From Palsa-506 sp963836355 (GTDB taxonomy: Bacteria; Actinomycetota; Actinomycetes; Streptosporangiales; Streptosporangiaceae), in the NCBI GenBank assembly GCA_963836355.1, contig CAWIJO010000029.1, positions 1 through 64,000 on the forward strand: a stretch of DNA of 64,000 bases, in the 5' to 3' direction. Made by a program: the position numbers and the translations under genes. Below are positions 1-7,852 of this stretch, piece by piece. Each line of letters begins with the position of its first letter. The stretch's first letter is position 1. Under the pieces are notes generated by a model. That model worked only from the letters and a program-made list of their open reading frames with translations. It searched no databases and had not been told where the DNA came from.

Positions 1-1490
1 CCCGCCAGGTCGTCCACCCGGACGGGTCGGTGCACTCAGCCACCACCGAGCTTCCCCGCGACCAGTGGGAAGTCCTCATCCCCGGCCATCATGAGGGTTA
101 CATCACCTTCGAGGCCTACCTGGCGAACGAGGCGAAGCTGGCCGCCAACCGGACCAACGCCGGGGCCCGCCCGCCCCGCGAGGGCACCGCGCTATGCCAG
201 GGCATCGTGTTCTGCGGCGCCTGCGGCCGCTCCATGCAGGTCCGCTACCAGGACCGGCACCCCCGTTATGAGTGCTCCCACTCCCGCGCCGACCACGTCG
301 CCACCCCGCTATGCGGGTCGGTCCGCGCCGACACCATCGACGAGGCCGTCACCGCCGCGCTGCTGGCCGTGGTCGAGCCTGCGCAGGTCGCCCTGGCACT
401 GGCCGCCGCCGAGGAGGTCACCGCCCGGCGCCAGCGGTCGATGCGGGCCGCTGAGCTGGCCGCCGAGCGGGCCCGCTACGACGCCGACCGGGCCGAGCGG
501 GCCTTCCTGGCCTGCGAGCCGGAGAACCGGCTGGTCGCCCGCAGCCTGGAGGCCCGCTGGGAGACCAGGCTCACCGACCTCGCCCAGGCCGAGGCCGCGC
601 TCGCCGCGCAGCTATCCGCCCGGCCCGAGCTGCCCAGCGCGGAGCAACTGGCGGCCACCGTCGCCGACCTGCCCGCCCTGTGGTCGGCCCCGACCACCAG
701 CGACAAGGACCGCAAGCGCCTGCTGCGCACCCTGCTCGGCGACGTCACCATCACCCCATCCGACGCCGACCCCGCGCAGCTCACGGCCGGGCTGCGCTGG
801 AAATCCGGGGCCACCCAGCAGCTCCACCTCACCCGCCGCAAGAACGCCATCCAGCTGCGCACCACCAGCCCGGCAGCGATCGAGCTGGCCCGCCGCATCG
901 GCCCCGGCCTGGACAACAACGCCCTGGCCGCCGCTCTCAACGACGCCGGCCACCGCACCGGCACCGGGCAGCCCTTCGACGGCGTCGCCGCCGCCAACCT
1001 GCGGAACTACCACCACATCCCCTATCCCGGCCTGCTCTGCGACGGCGAGCTCACCCCCCGCCAGATCGCCGAGCGGATCGGGGTCTCCACCAGCACCATC
1101 CACTACTGGATCAACGCCGGCATCCTGCCCGCCCGCCGCGGCGCCGCCGGCCGGTGGGCCGTTCCCTTCCCGCCCGAAACCGAGGCCGCCTGCCGCGACC
1201 ACGCCGCCGGGTCCGCCCACCAGCACCGCAACACCGACCCCGCCCCGCGGGCCGGCGACGAGCATGATGTCGCCGACGTGGCCCGCCGGCCCGGCGTCAA
1301 GCCCGACGTCATCTACGCGTGGGCCGAATGGGGCCACGTGCCCGCCCGCCGCGGCCCGGGCGGCCGCCTGTGGATCTGCTTCACCGCCGATGTCGAAACC
1401 GCGTGCCTCCGGCGGATCGCCAGCTCATACAAGCTCCCGCCCAATGTCAAAACCCAAGCCGCGCAACGCCTGGAAAGGAAAGCAGTATGA
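1..1490 (+). CDS. Large serine recombinase, C-terminal part (N-terminus lies before the window)
   Basis: This is the C-terminal portion of a large serine site-specific recombinase, the type that integrates and excises mobile DNA. The frame is open to the window edge, so the catalytic resolvase domain lies upstream. A recombinase zinc-ribbon follows (CGACGRSM, then YECSH and a later Cys), and after it an Ala/Arg-rich coiled coil over roughly 210 residues. The tail has two helix-turn-helix-like DNA-binding segments, around QIAERIGVSTSTIHYW and DVARRPGVKPDVIYAW. The last residues overlap the start of a group II intron reverse-transcriptase fragment in another frame, so the natural C-terminus may have been replaced at that junction. 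GTG at 30 is only an internal codon. Family assignment is firm; the integrity of both ends is not. Confidence 0.85.
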   Translation, partial: RQVVHPDGSVHSATTELPRDQWEVLIPGHHEGYITFEAYLANEAKLAANRTNAGARPPREGTALCQGIVFCGACGRSMQVRYQDRHPRYECSHSRADHVATPLCGSVRADTIDEAVTAALLAVVEPAQVALALAAAEEVTARRQRSMRAAELAAERARYDADRAERAFLACEPENRLVARSLEARWETRLTDLAQAEAALAAQLSARPELPSAEQLAATVADLPALWSAPTTSDKDRKRLLRTLLGDVTITPSDADPAQLTAGLRWKSGATQQLHLTRRKNAIQLRTTSPAAIELARRIGPGLDNNALAAALNDAGHRTGTGQPFDGVAAANLRNYHHIPYPGLLCDGELTPRQIAERIGVSTSTIHYWINAGILPARRGAAGRWAVPFPPETEAACRDHAAGSAHQHRNTDPAPRAGDEHDVADVARRPGVKPDVIYAWAEWGHVPARRGPGGRLWICFTADVETACLRRIASSYKLPPNVKTQAAQRLERKAV

Positions 1491-1749
1491 AGTACACGTC
1501 CCCACCATCGCCGACCGCGTGGTCCAGGCCAGCCTTAAACTGGTGCTCGAACCCATCTTTGAGGCGGATTTCAAACCGTGCTCCTACGGGTTCCGTCCCA
1601 ACCGGCGCGCGCACGACGCTATTGCTGAGATCCATTACTTCACCGCCAGCACCAGGAACTACCATTGGGTGCTGGAGTGTGACATCAAAGCCTGCTTCGA
1701 CGAAATTTCGCACGCGGCTTTGATGGACCGCTTCCGGGTGAGGATCAAG
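1476..1749 (+). pseudogene. Group II intron reverse transcriptase, N-terminal fragment
   Basis: Frame 1 here encodes early reverse-transcriptase blocks of a group II intron-encoded protein: PTIADRVVQASLKLVLEPIF, then CSYGFRPNRRAHDAI and a catalytic-type block VLECDIKACFDEISH. The usual first residues and all 5' ribozyme domains are missing, because the fragment is joined directly to the recombinase tail near 1476-1500. It stops at 1749, where an IS element is inserted. Removing that element and one copy of the AAG duplication restores a continuous frame (RVRIKDKRICAL) with the fragment at 2701. It is non-functional as it stands. Confidence 0.85.
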
Positions 1750-2700
1750 GAAGCTTATCCAAAATTGAGTTTAAAGAAGTACAGTCCTACAGCCGCCCGA
1801 TAGGACGTGGCGTACGTACGGAGCGGCCGCCGGTAATCGGTGTGGAGAATACGCCAGGATTTGAGATGAGCGATCGCGCGTTCGACCGGGGCACGCAGCA
1901 TATTTACCTGGGCATTGAATTCCTTCTGCCAGTCGAGCAATTCCCCGCCTTGCGGCTTCTTAAACGGGGTGATGAAGCCCGAGCCCTGATAGCCTTTGTC
2001 GCCGATTCCGCTGAAAGCAGCCGCCATGACATCTGCGGTTTCTGTCTCCGCAAGGGCTGTCATGTCGTGATTATGCCCGGTAACGGGCTCGGATACGAAT
2101 ATGAGGTCGCCCCGGAGATTCGAGACGGCCTGACCATTAAAGCCGGTTGTCTTATGCTTTCCCGACCACAGTTCTGGTGTATCGCGCCAGGACCAGGTGG
2201 GTGCCAGGAAGCCGTCTACCAGCACCGTCTGCTCACGGGCGACGGCTTCTTCCGCTTCCTCGGCGGTCGGCCTGTCTTCTTCGGTGGACGCCTCGATGAG
2301 CGGCGTGAATTTCGCGATGATCCCGGAGATTACCGGCTGCGACGTGTCGAAGATTTCCGCCCAGACTTCCTGGATGATGTTCTGTCGCATGTACCCGCTC
2401 GCCACGACGACGGCTTCTCGCAGAGAAAGGTCCTTCGGGCGCCCGATTCCTTTATGCCATGGCTCTTCGAGCTGTTCTTCGATGCGCCACACCAGTTCGT
2501 CGAGTTGCTCTGAGTCAAGCCCTGACATACGATCGTACCGCAACGGCTTCTCCGTTCCGTGAAAGGTTTGGTAGCACATCCCTTCTATCGGATGGAGAAG
2601 TCGTTGCCCGGCAGGCGCGCCGAACCAAAGAATGTCTATTTGATGACGCTTGCCTATGACGCGAGAGCCGAGATCAACTGAGGACTTTTAAATAATCTTC
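1750..2700. mobile_element. IS5-family (ISL2-group-like) insertion sequence inside the group II reverse transcriptase
   Basis: A 951-bp element with imperfect terminal inverted repeats. The left end reads GAAGCTTATCCAAAA; the reverse complement of the right end reads GAAGATTATTTAAAA, 12 of 15 matching. It is flanked by a 3-bp direct repeat AAG (1747-1749 and 2701-2703). Excision with one AAG restores the reverse-transcriptase frame exactly, which fixes the ends. A 3-bp duplication fits the ISL2 group of IS5. The single transposase gene is on the minus strand. Confidence 0.85.
1755..2579 (-). CDS. IS5-family DDE transposase
   Basis: A 274-residue transposase with an N-terminal helix-turn-helix of the HTH_Tnp_4 type (SLREAVVVASGYMRQN, then QEVWAEIF) and a DDE_Tnp_4 catalytic domain. 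Candidate catalytic residues are the Asp in VLVDGFLAP, the Asp in GDKGYQGSG and the Glu in APVERAIAHLK. Length and motif order fit intact IS5-family enzymes of actinobacteria. The stop codon lies within five bases of the element's left end. No frameshift is visible, so the element is probably still capable of moving. Confidence 0.9.
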   Translation of the reverse strand: MCYQTFHGTEKPLRYDRMSGLDSEQLDELVWRIEEQLEEPWHKGIGRPKDLSLREAVVVASGYMRQNIIQEVWAEIFDTSQPVISGIIAKFTPLIEASTEEDRPTAEEAEEAVAREQTVLVDGFLAPTWSWRDTPELWSGKHKTTGFNGQAVSNLRGDLIFVSEPVTGHNHDMTALAETETADVMAAAFSGIGDKGYQGSGFITPFKKPQGGELLDWQKEFNAQVNMLRAPVERAIAHLKSWRILHTDYRRPLRTYATSYRAAVGLYFFKLNFG

Positions 2701-3555
2701 AAGGACAAGCGTATCTGCGCGCTGGTGAAGGCGTTCCTTAAGTCCGGGGTCTTCACCGAACTCGGAAACAGGGAAGAGACACTGACGGGTACCCCACAGG
2801 GCGGTATTCTTTCACCGTTGCTCGCCAATATCGCGCTATCGGCACTGGACGATCACTTCGACCGGCAATGGCAGCAAGAGATGAAAACCGGGGGGCAACG
2901 GGCCAAGCGCAGAAGGCACGGCCAAGGCAACTGGCGGCTCGTCCGCTACTGTGACGACTTCGTCTTGGTGGTGTCGGGTGAACGCCGCCACGCCGAGGCT
3001 CTGCGGGAGGAGGTGTCGGCCGTGCTCGCCCCCCTGGGGTTGCGGCTGGCACCGGAGAAGACCGCCGTGCTGCACATCGATGAGGGCTTCGTGTTCCTCG
3101 GCCATCACATCCGCCGCCAGCGGAAGCGGGGGACGTCGAAGTACTGCGTCTACACCAAGCCGTCCAAGAAGGCCATCGCGTCGATCAAGGACAAGGCGAA
3201 GGCCAAGACGTACAGGTCAACCCTCCACATGGACCTCGACGAGCTGATCCTCAGCCTGAACAGGTCACTGGCAGGGTGGGCGAACTACTTCCGGCACGGA
3301 TCGTCCAAGGCAACCTTCAGCGCGGTCGACTACTTCGTATGGGGTCGGCTGATGCGCTGGATACGCGCCAAGTACGCGGGCAAAACCGGGCTGTCCATGA
3401 AGGAACTCCGCCGTCGCTTCTGCGACCAGGGGTGGAGGTTCGCCTGCAACGGGGTCGTGCTCACCGGCGCATCCAGCGTCGCGGTGACCCGCTACCGCTG
3501 CCGCGGCAGCACCATCCCGACCCCGTGGACCCCGAAACCGGCAGCCAACAGCTGA
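2701..3555 (+). pseudogene. Group II intron reverse transcriptase/maturase, C-terminal fragment
   Basis: This is the 3' two-thirds of the intron-encoded protein split by the IS5-type element. It carries the TPQGGILSPLLANIAL block, the catalytic YCDD motif (the common variant is YADD), a later FLGHHIRR block and a group II maturase domain X (LNRSLAGWANYFRHGSS). The frame is open from 2701; the GTG at 2725 is an internal codon, not a real start. The stop at 3553-3555 is followed at once by intron domain V. It is inactive because it is separated from its N-terminal part and the 5' ribozyme is missing. Confidence 0.88.
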
Positions 3556-3573
3556 TCAGCGGGCAAGACACGT

Positions 3574-3612
3574 GAAGCGCCCGATGCGCGGAAACGTGCA
3601 CGTCGGGTGCGG
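3574..3612 (+). ncRNA. Group II intron domain V (catalytic RNA hairpin)
   Basis: A two-part hairpin of the domain V type lies just after the maturase gene. The lower stem is GCGCCCGA (3577-3584) with TCGGGTGC (3603-3610), including one G-U pair. The upper stem TGCGCG/CGTGCA is closed by a GAAA tetraloop at 3591-3594, with a 2-nt CG bulge on the 3' side. The AGC triad at 3576-3578 is in the expected place. Sequence to about 3672 should hold domain VI and the 3' splice site, whose exact position I could not fix. Confidence 0.85.
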
Positions 3613-3675
3613 CGGGCGGGCCGGGGAAACCCACCGTGAGCAATCACGGCAGGGCGCCCCGGTCCGACCCAACCG

Positions 3676-3857
3676 GTGCTGTGCGCTGGTGAGCCGGTCA
3701 GGGTACTGGCGGGGCTGTCGCTGGCGCCGGGGCACCGGCGTGGTCACGGCGCCCTGTATGACGCGGTGAACCATGGCCGGATCGACATTGGCCGGCTGCG
3801 GCGGTCGCTGGCCGGGCTGCCGTTACCACGCGCTGCCGGCGGGCGGCTGATGCTGGC
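3676..3857 (+). pseudogene. IS701-like (DDE_5-type) transposase, internal fragment 1
   Basis: This frame encodes LCAGEPVRVLAGLSLAPGHR, GHGALYDAVNHGRIDI and GRLMLA, a stretch I recognise from a large actinobacterial IS701-like transposase family. It begins right after the presumed 3' end of the group II intron and breaks off at 3857, where an IS21-type element starts. The protein resumes at 7853 with LAADVSNWLRPG. The N-terminal third, the would-be 5' exon, is absent. The fragment is dead. Confidence 0.8.
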
Positions 3858-4038
3858 TGAGTATTCCGATGAATCCAATCACCCGGTCCGAAGGTTTCCG
3901 GTCACCCGTCGGGTCGGAGGCCGCGTAGCGGCCGACGCTGGCTTTTACCTCCCCGCTTGTCACCTCCTTATGGTTCTGGTCGGTAGTGTGCCATTTCTGG
4001 TGTGGCGGTGCGAGCTGGAGGGGGCGTGGCGCTGGGGT

Positions 4039-4371
4039 TCAGGTGCCGGGGATGAGATCGCTGAGCGCGACAGGTTCCCCGCACGTGGGACAGTCTCCGC
4101 CCGGGCCGATGCGCCGGCATGGCCGGGCGCAGTCGTCGCACCACTGGCGTCCGGTCTGGCGCTGGCCGCATTCGCTGCATTCGTAGACGGTGTGCTCGCG
4201 GCGGTGTCGGGGAGGCGGGAGCTGGGGGGCGGCGGGCGGGGGGTGGCGGCGCCGCCAGGCGGCTTGCTTGCACGTGTCGGAGCACCAGATGCGCCGGCCG
4301 GCACGGGTGAATGTCTTTCCGCAGGCCGGGCAGGTTGCGGTGCCGCGGGGGCTGGTGTCAGGCGCTGGCAT
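4039..4371 (-). CDS. Small zinc-ribbon protein, passenger gene of the IS21-type element
   Basis: A 110-residue protein with three cysteine clusters. The first is CPACGKTFTRAGRRIWCSDTC, an FCSD-type zinc ribbon. The second is CSECGQRQTGRQWCDDC. The third is CPTCGEP near the C-terminus. The start overlaps the end of the upstream coiled-coil gene by 14 bp, so the two are probably translated together. It lies inside the IS21 terminal repeats. Its function is unknown; a nucleic-acid-binding or transposition-accessory role is inference. The WCSDTC segment resembles the FCSDEC segment of its neighbour. Confidence 0.7.
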   Translation of the reverse strand: MPAPDTSPRGTATCPACGKTFTRAGRRIWCSDTCKQAAWRRRHPPPAAPQLPPPRHRREHTVYECSECGQRQTGRQWCDDCARPCRRIGPGGDCPTCGEPVALSDLIPGT

Positions 4372-5302
4372 CGGCGCTCACTTCCTGGCGGACACGGGCG
4401 CGGGCAGCTTTTGCGCTGGCGCTGGCAGCGAGGTGGCTGGTGAGCTGGCGGCGGTCGGTGCGCTCGGTTTCCAGCTGGGCTTCGGCGCGCTCGGCACGGT
4501 CGCGTTCGGCGTCGGTGAGGGCTTGCTGGGCCTGGATCTGGGCGGCGTGGCTGGCGGTGAGGGCGTCGCGCTCGCGGGCGGCGTCGTCGCGGACGCGGCT
4601 GGCCTCGGCGCGGGCGTCGGCTTCGGCCTGCCGGGCGCGGGCGGTCTCGGCGGCGGCGGCCGCGGTGTCGCTGCGGGCGGCGGTGATGGCGGCGTCACGT
4701 TCGGCCTGCAGCCGGCCGGTTTCCTGGCCGGCGGCGTCGGCCTGCGCGGTGGCGGCTTGTGCTGCTGCGGTGAGCCTGGTGGTCTCGGCGCGCAGCTGGT
4801 CCAGCTCGGCGGCCAGGGCGCGGGCGGAGTCCTGGTCGGCCCGGGCGGCGTCCAGGGCCTCGGCCAGTGCCCGGGTTTCGGCCTCAGCTTCGGCCTGAAG
4901 AGCGGCGGCGGTGGCGGCGGCGGCCTCGGCGAGGCGGCGGGCGGCCTCGGCGCCGGCGATGTCGGCGCGGACGCGTGCGGGCTGCAGCGCGGCGGCCTGC
5001 TCGCGGGCGGCCCGGGCGCAGGCGCCGGCCTGGCGCAGCAGCTGCTCCAGGGCGGCCAGTGGGTCAGCGTCCCCGTTGTCGGGGCCGGCGCCGGGAGCGG
5101 GCAGGCGGGCGTCGTTGTGGTAGCGGCGGGCGCACTCGTCGCTGCAGAACACCCGGCTGCGGCCGCGGCCGACGGAGGCCGGGACCGGGCGGGCGCAGCC
5201 GGGTCGCTTGCATGCCTGCGCCGCCGCGGGTGGCTGCGGCTGGCCCTCGGCCGGGTGGTCCTGGCCGCTGGCGTCAGCAGTGCCGGGGATGGTGGCCGTC
5301 AT
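4358..5302 (-). CDS. FCSD zinc-ribbon and long coiled-coil protein, passenger gene of the IS21-type element
   Basis: A 314-residue protein. Residues about 30-66 form a zinc ribbon (CKRPGCARPVP, then VFCSDECARRYHND). Residues about 80-300 are an almost unbroken Ala/Glu/Arg-rich coiled coil (AEAARRLAEAAAATAAALQA and similar). It lies 52 bp downstream of istB on the same strand and overlaps the next gene, so an istA-istB-passenger operon is likely. The family is not named. A zinc-binding head on a long coiled coil would suit an oligomeric DNA-binding or target-selection factor, but that is inference. Confidence 0.7.
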   Translation of the reverse strand: MTATIPGTADASGQDHPAEGQPQPPAAAQACKRPGCARPVPASVGRGRSRVFCSDECARRYHNDARLPAPGAGPDNGDADPLAALEQLLRQAGACARAAREQAAALQPARVRADIAGAEAARRLAEAAAATAAALQAEAEAETRALAEALDAARADQDSARALAAELDQLRAETTRLTAAAQAATAQADAAGQETGRLQAERDAAITAARSDTAAAAAETARARQAEADARAEASRVRDDAARERDALTASHAAQIQAQQALTDAERDRAERAEAQLETERTDRRQLTSHLAASASAKAARARVRQEVSADASA

Positions 5303-5354
5303 TGCTTTTCCTTTCTTTCTTTATTTTCATGTCTGATCAGAAGTGAAATGAAAA

Positions 5355-6128
5355 TCACTCAGCGCGGGGCGTGCCGGTTCCGGCGGCGGAGACAGGCTGG
5401 GCGGCGGTGTCTTTGCGCAGCGACTCGCCGGTCAGCTCGATCCGCTCCGCGCTGCCCAGCAGGCGGTCCAGGGCGGCGTCGGCGATGGTCGGGTCGCCGA
5501 TGGCCTGGTGCCACATCGCGACCGGCAGCTGGCTGGTGACGATGGTGGCGCGCAGCCCGGCCCGGTCCTCGATGACTTCCAGCAAGTCGGCGGCCTGGTC
5601 GCCGGTGAGGGGGCGGAGCAGCAGGTCGTCGATGACCAGCACGCTGGTGCGGGCCCAGGAAGCCAGCAGCCGGGCGATCCGCCCGTCGCCGCGGGCGATG
5701 GCCAGCTCGTCGAGCATCCGCGGGGCCCGCTGGTAGAGGGCGGTGTGGCCGTTGCGGATAGCGGCGTGGGCCAGGGCGCAGGCCAGGAACGTCTTGCCGG
5801 TGCCGGTGGGCCCGGTGATCACGATGGCGCGGGGCTGGGCGGCCCAGTGCGCGGCGGCGAGGCTGAGCAGCTGGCCGCGGTCCAGGCCGCGGGGGTGGCG
5901 GAAGTCGATGTCCTCGACGGCGGCGGGGATGCGCAGCCGGGCGGTCTTGAGGCTGCGGGTGACGCGGCGGCTGGCCCGCTCGGTCAGCTCCCGGTCGACG
6001 AGCAGGCCGAGTCGTTCCTCGAAGCTCAGCCCGGCGTAGCCGGCCTGGGCCTGCTGGTCGGCCAGGGCGGCGGCCATGGCGTGCAGCCGCAGCGTTTTCA
6101 GCCCGTCGATGGTGGGGTTGTCGAGCAT
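5355..6128 (-). CDS. istB: IstB-type transposition helper ATPase
   Basis: A 257-residue AAA+ ATPase of the IstB/DnaC-like family, which assembles with IstA and target DNA during IS21 transposition. Walker A is GPTGTGKT at about residues 106-113; Walker B is VLVIDDLLL. The N-terminal helical region (TLRLHAMAAALADQQ) and the sensor-like stretch IVTSQLPVAMWH are typical. It starts 16 bp after the istA stop, in the usual IS21 order. No damage is visible. Confidence 0.93.
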   Translation of the reverse strand: MLDNPTIDGLKTLRLHAMAAALADQQAQAGYAGLSFEERLGLLVDRELTERASRRVTRSLKTARLRIPAAVEDIDFRHPRGLDRGQLLSLAAAHWAAQPRAIVITGPTGTGKTFLACALAHAAIRNGHTALYQRAPRMLDELAIARGDGRIARLLASWARTSVLVIDDLLLRPLTGDQAADLLEVIEDRAGLRATIVTSQLPVAMWHQAIGDPTIADAALDRLLGSAERIELTGESLRKDTAAQPVSAAGTGTPRAE

Positions 6129-6143
6129 GACAGGGTGTCCTTT

Positions 6144-7691
6144 CTACTGGTAGTAGCCCGGGCCGCGGAGGTTGCCGTGGACCGGGTGCGGGGACAGCGG
6201 CGGGGCGCTGCCGGGCAGCGGCTGGCGGTCCAGCCCGGTGCTCAGGATCGACTTGACGCTGCGGTAGGAGTACGAGCGCAGCGCCAGCGCCCGGGCGCAC
6301 GCGGCCTCAGTGCGGCCGGGACCGTAGCTGCTGGCCAGGCGGATGATGCCCAGCACCGCGCGGTAGCCCTGCTGGGGATGCGTGCGGGAAGCCAGGATCG
6401 CCTCGGCCAGCGCTGCGGTGGACGGCCCGGTCTTGGCGGCCCACTCGGTGATCCGCTGCGGCGTCCACTGGGCGTGCCGCCGGTGGGACTCGGGCATGTG
6501 CTCGTCGGCGGTGGTGTAGGCGTGCCGGACCTGCGAGCGCGGGTGCGAGGCGACCCGCTGCCCGCGGTGGAAGACCTCGACCGCACCCGCCGACAGCCGC
6601 ACGTCGACCTGCTGGCGGGCCAGCCGGTAGGGCACGGAGTAGTAGTGAGAGTCCGCGGCTATGTGGTAGTCAATCCCGGCGCGGGCCTTGCGCCAGGTGG
6701 CGAACTCATACCGGGTCGCCGGCAGCGGCCGCAGCGCCGGGCGGTCCAGCTGCTCGAACAGTTCCTGCCGGCTGCCGTCCAGCTTCTGGAACGGCCGGGC
6801 GTTGATCTCCGCGGCGCACCCGGCGATGGCCGCGTTGGCCTCGCCCAGGCTGGTGAACTTCCAGCCGCGCAGCCGGGCGATGATCCACCGCTCGGCCAGC
6901 AGCACGCCCGATTCGGCTTTGGGCTTGTCGCGCGGCTTATACGGCCGGGCCGGGATGATCGCCACGCCGTAATGCGCGGCCATCTCGGCGAAGGTGGCGT
7001 TCACGTCCGGCTCGTACCGGTCCGGCCTGGTCACCGCCGAGCGCAGGTTGTCGCTGACGACGATCGCCGGGCAGCCGCCCAGGGCCTCGAAGCAGTGGAC
7101 GTGCGCGGTCACCCAGTACGCCAGTTCCTGGGAGGGGAACGCCTCGGCATACAGGTAGCCGGACGCGCCCAGCACCGCGACGAACAGCTCGGCCTTCAAT
7201 GCGATCTGGCCGGTCACCGGATCGTGCACCGGGAAGGTGTCGCCGGGGAAGTCGACGAACAGCTTCTCCCCGGGCGCGTGGGCCTGGCGCATGCTCACGT
7301 CGATGCCGTTGCGCCAGGACCGGTACAAGTTCGCGAACTGCGAGTAGCCGTAGCCGTCGCCGGGATGGGCTTCCCGGTACTCCACCCACAGCAGCTGCAG
7401 CGTCACGCCCTTCTTGCGCATCTCATCGTGCACGTGCTGCCAGTCCGGCGCCGGCCGGTCCGTGCCGGCCGGCAGCACCGGCGGGTACAGCAGTGCTTCC
7501 AGCCCGGCGTCGTCCAGGTCAGCGGGCAGCGGCCACTTCACGCCCGCGGCCGCCGCCCGGACCAGGTAGTCGTGCACCGTGGTCTGCGGTACGCCCGACG
7601 CCGCGGCGACCAGGCGCTGGCTCAGCTCCTCGCCCAGAGCCAGCCGGAGAACTTCGCGGATCTTGCGCATGTCGACGCGGGGTCGCGGCAT
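6144..7691 (-). CDS. istA: IstA-type DDE transposase of the IS21 family
   Basis: A 515-residue transposase. It starts with a helix-turn-helix (MRKIREVLRLALGEELSQR, then SGVPQTTVHDYL) followed by the integrase-core catalytic domain. Candidate catalytic acids are the Asp in LFVDFPGDT, the Asp in VVSDNLRSA and the Glu in KPKAESGVLLAE. The C-terminal part (HYYSVPYRL, then GYRAVLGIIRLA) matches IS21 transposases. Size and motif order indicate an intact gene. Its promoter should lie in the right terminal repeat region, 7692-7851. Confidence 0.93.
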   Translation of the reverse strand: MPRPRVDMRKIREVLRLALGEELSQRLVAAASGVPQTTVHDYLVRAAAAGVKWPLPADLDDAGLEALLYPPVLPAGTDRPAPDWQHVHDEMRKKGVTLQLLWVEYREAHPGDGYGYSQFANLYRSWRNGIDVSMRQAHAPGEKLFVDFPGDTFPVHDPVTGQIALKAELFVAVLGASGYLYAEAFPSQELAYWVTAHVHCFEALGGCPAIVVSDNLRSAVTRPDRYEPDVNATFAEMAAHYGVAIIPARPYKPRDKPKAESGVLLAERWIIARLRGWKFTSLGEANAAIAGCAAEINARPFQKLDGSRQELFEQLDRPALRPLPATRYEFATWRKARAGIDYHIAADSHYYSVPYRLARQQVDVRLSAGAVEVFHRGQRVASHPRSQVRHAYTTADEHMPESHRRHAQWTPQRITEWAAKTGPSTAALAEAILASRTHPQQGYRAVLGIIRLASSYGPGRTEAACARALALRSYSYRSVKSILSTGLDRQPLPGSAPPLSPHPVHGNLRGPGYYQ

Positions 7692-7780
7692 CGAGCCTTT
7701 TCCTCGGGCACAGGGGCTATGTCCGAGTAAGCGTCTCAGCGCCCGTAACCTCCGTGGTGTTACGACACGCCACCGATAGG

Positions 7781-7846
7781 TGATCGGATTCGATCGGAAT
7801 CAGCGATCGGATTGCATCGGAATAGGCGATCGGATTCGCTCGGAAT
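7781..7846. repeat. Three 20-bp repeats at the IS21 right end
   Basis: Three copies of a 20-bp unit of the form gATCGGATTnnnTCGGAAT lie at 7781-7800, 7804-7823 and 7827-7846, a period of exactly 23 bp. Related copies in inverse orientation occur at the left end near 3862-3881 and, more weakly, near 3884-3903. Multiple terminal repeats are the known transposase-binding sites of IS21 elements. Confidence 0.8.
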
Positions 7847-7852
7847 CCTCAG

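Larger units (their letters stand above)
3858..7851. mobile_element. IS21-family element with two passenger genes, inserted in an IS701-like transposase gene
   Basis: A 3,994-bp element starting TGAG and ending CTCA, flanked by a 6-bp direct repeat GCTGGC (3852-3857 and 7852-7857). The left end TGAGTATTCCGATGAATCC matches the reverse complement of the right end, TGAGGATTCCGAGCGAATCC, apart from two substitutions and a one-base gap. Joining the flanks recreates the host transposase frame (GRLMLAADVSNW). The order on the minus strand is istA, istB, a coiled-coil/zinc-ribbon gene, then a small zinc-ribbon gene. IS21 elements are usually about 2-2.5 kb, so roughly 1.5 kb here is extra cargo. Confidence 0.88.

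Noticed and set aside
4190..5539. A Gly-rich 449-residue plus-strand frame
   Set aside because: Antisense of the coiled-coil passenger gene; the Gly-Ala repeats simply mirror its Ala-rich codons.
5508..7730. A 740-residue plus-strand open frame
   Set aside because: It is antisense to istA and istB, is made of Gly/Arg/Val-rich text without motifs, and arises from GC-biased third positions.
7781..7846. CRISPR-like or iteron array
   Set aside because: The 23-bp periodic repeats lie at an IS21 terminus with inverse copies at the other end, so they are transposase-binding sites.
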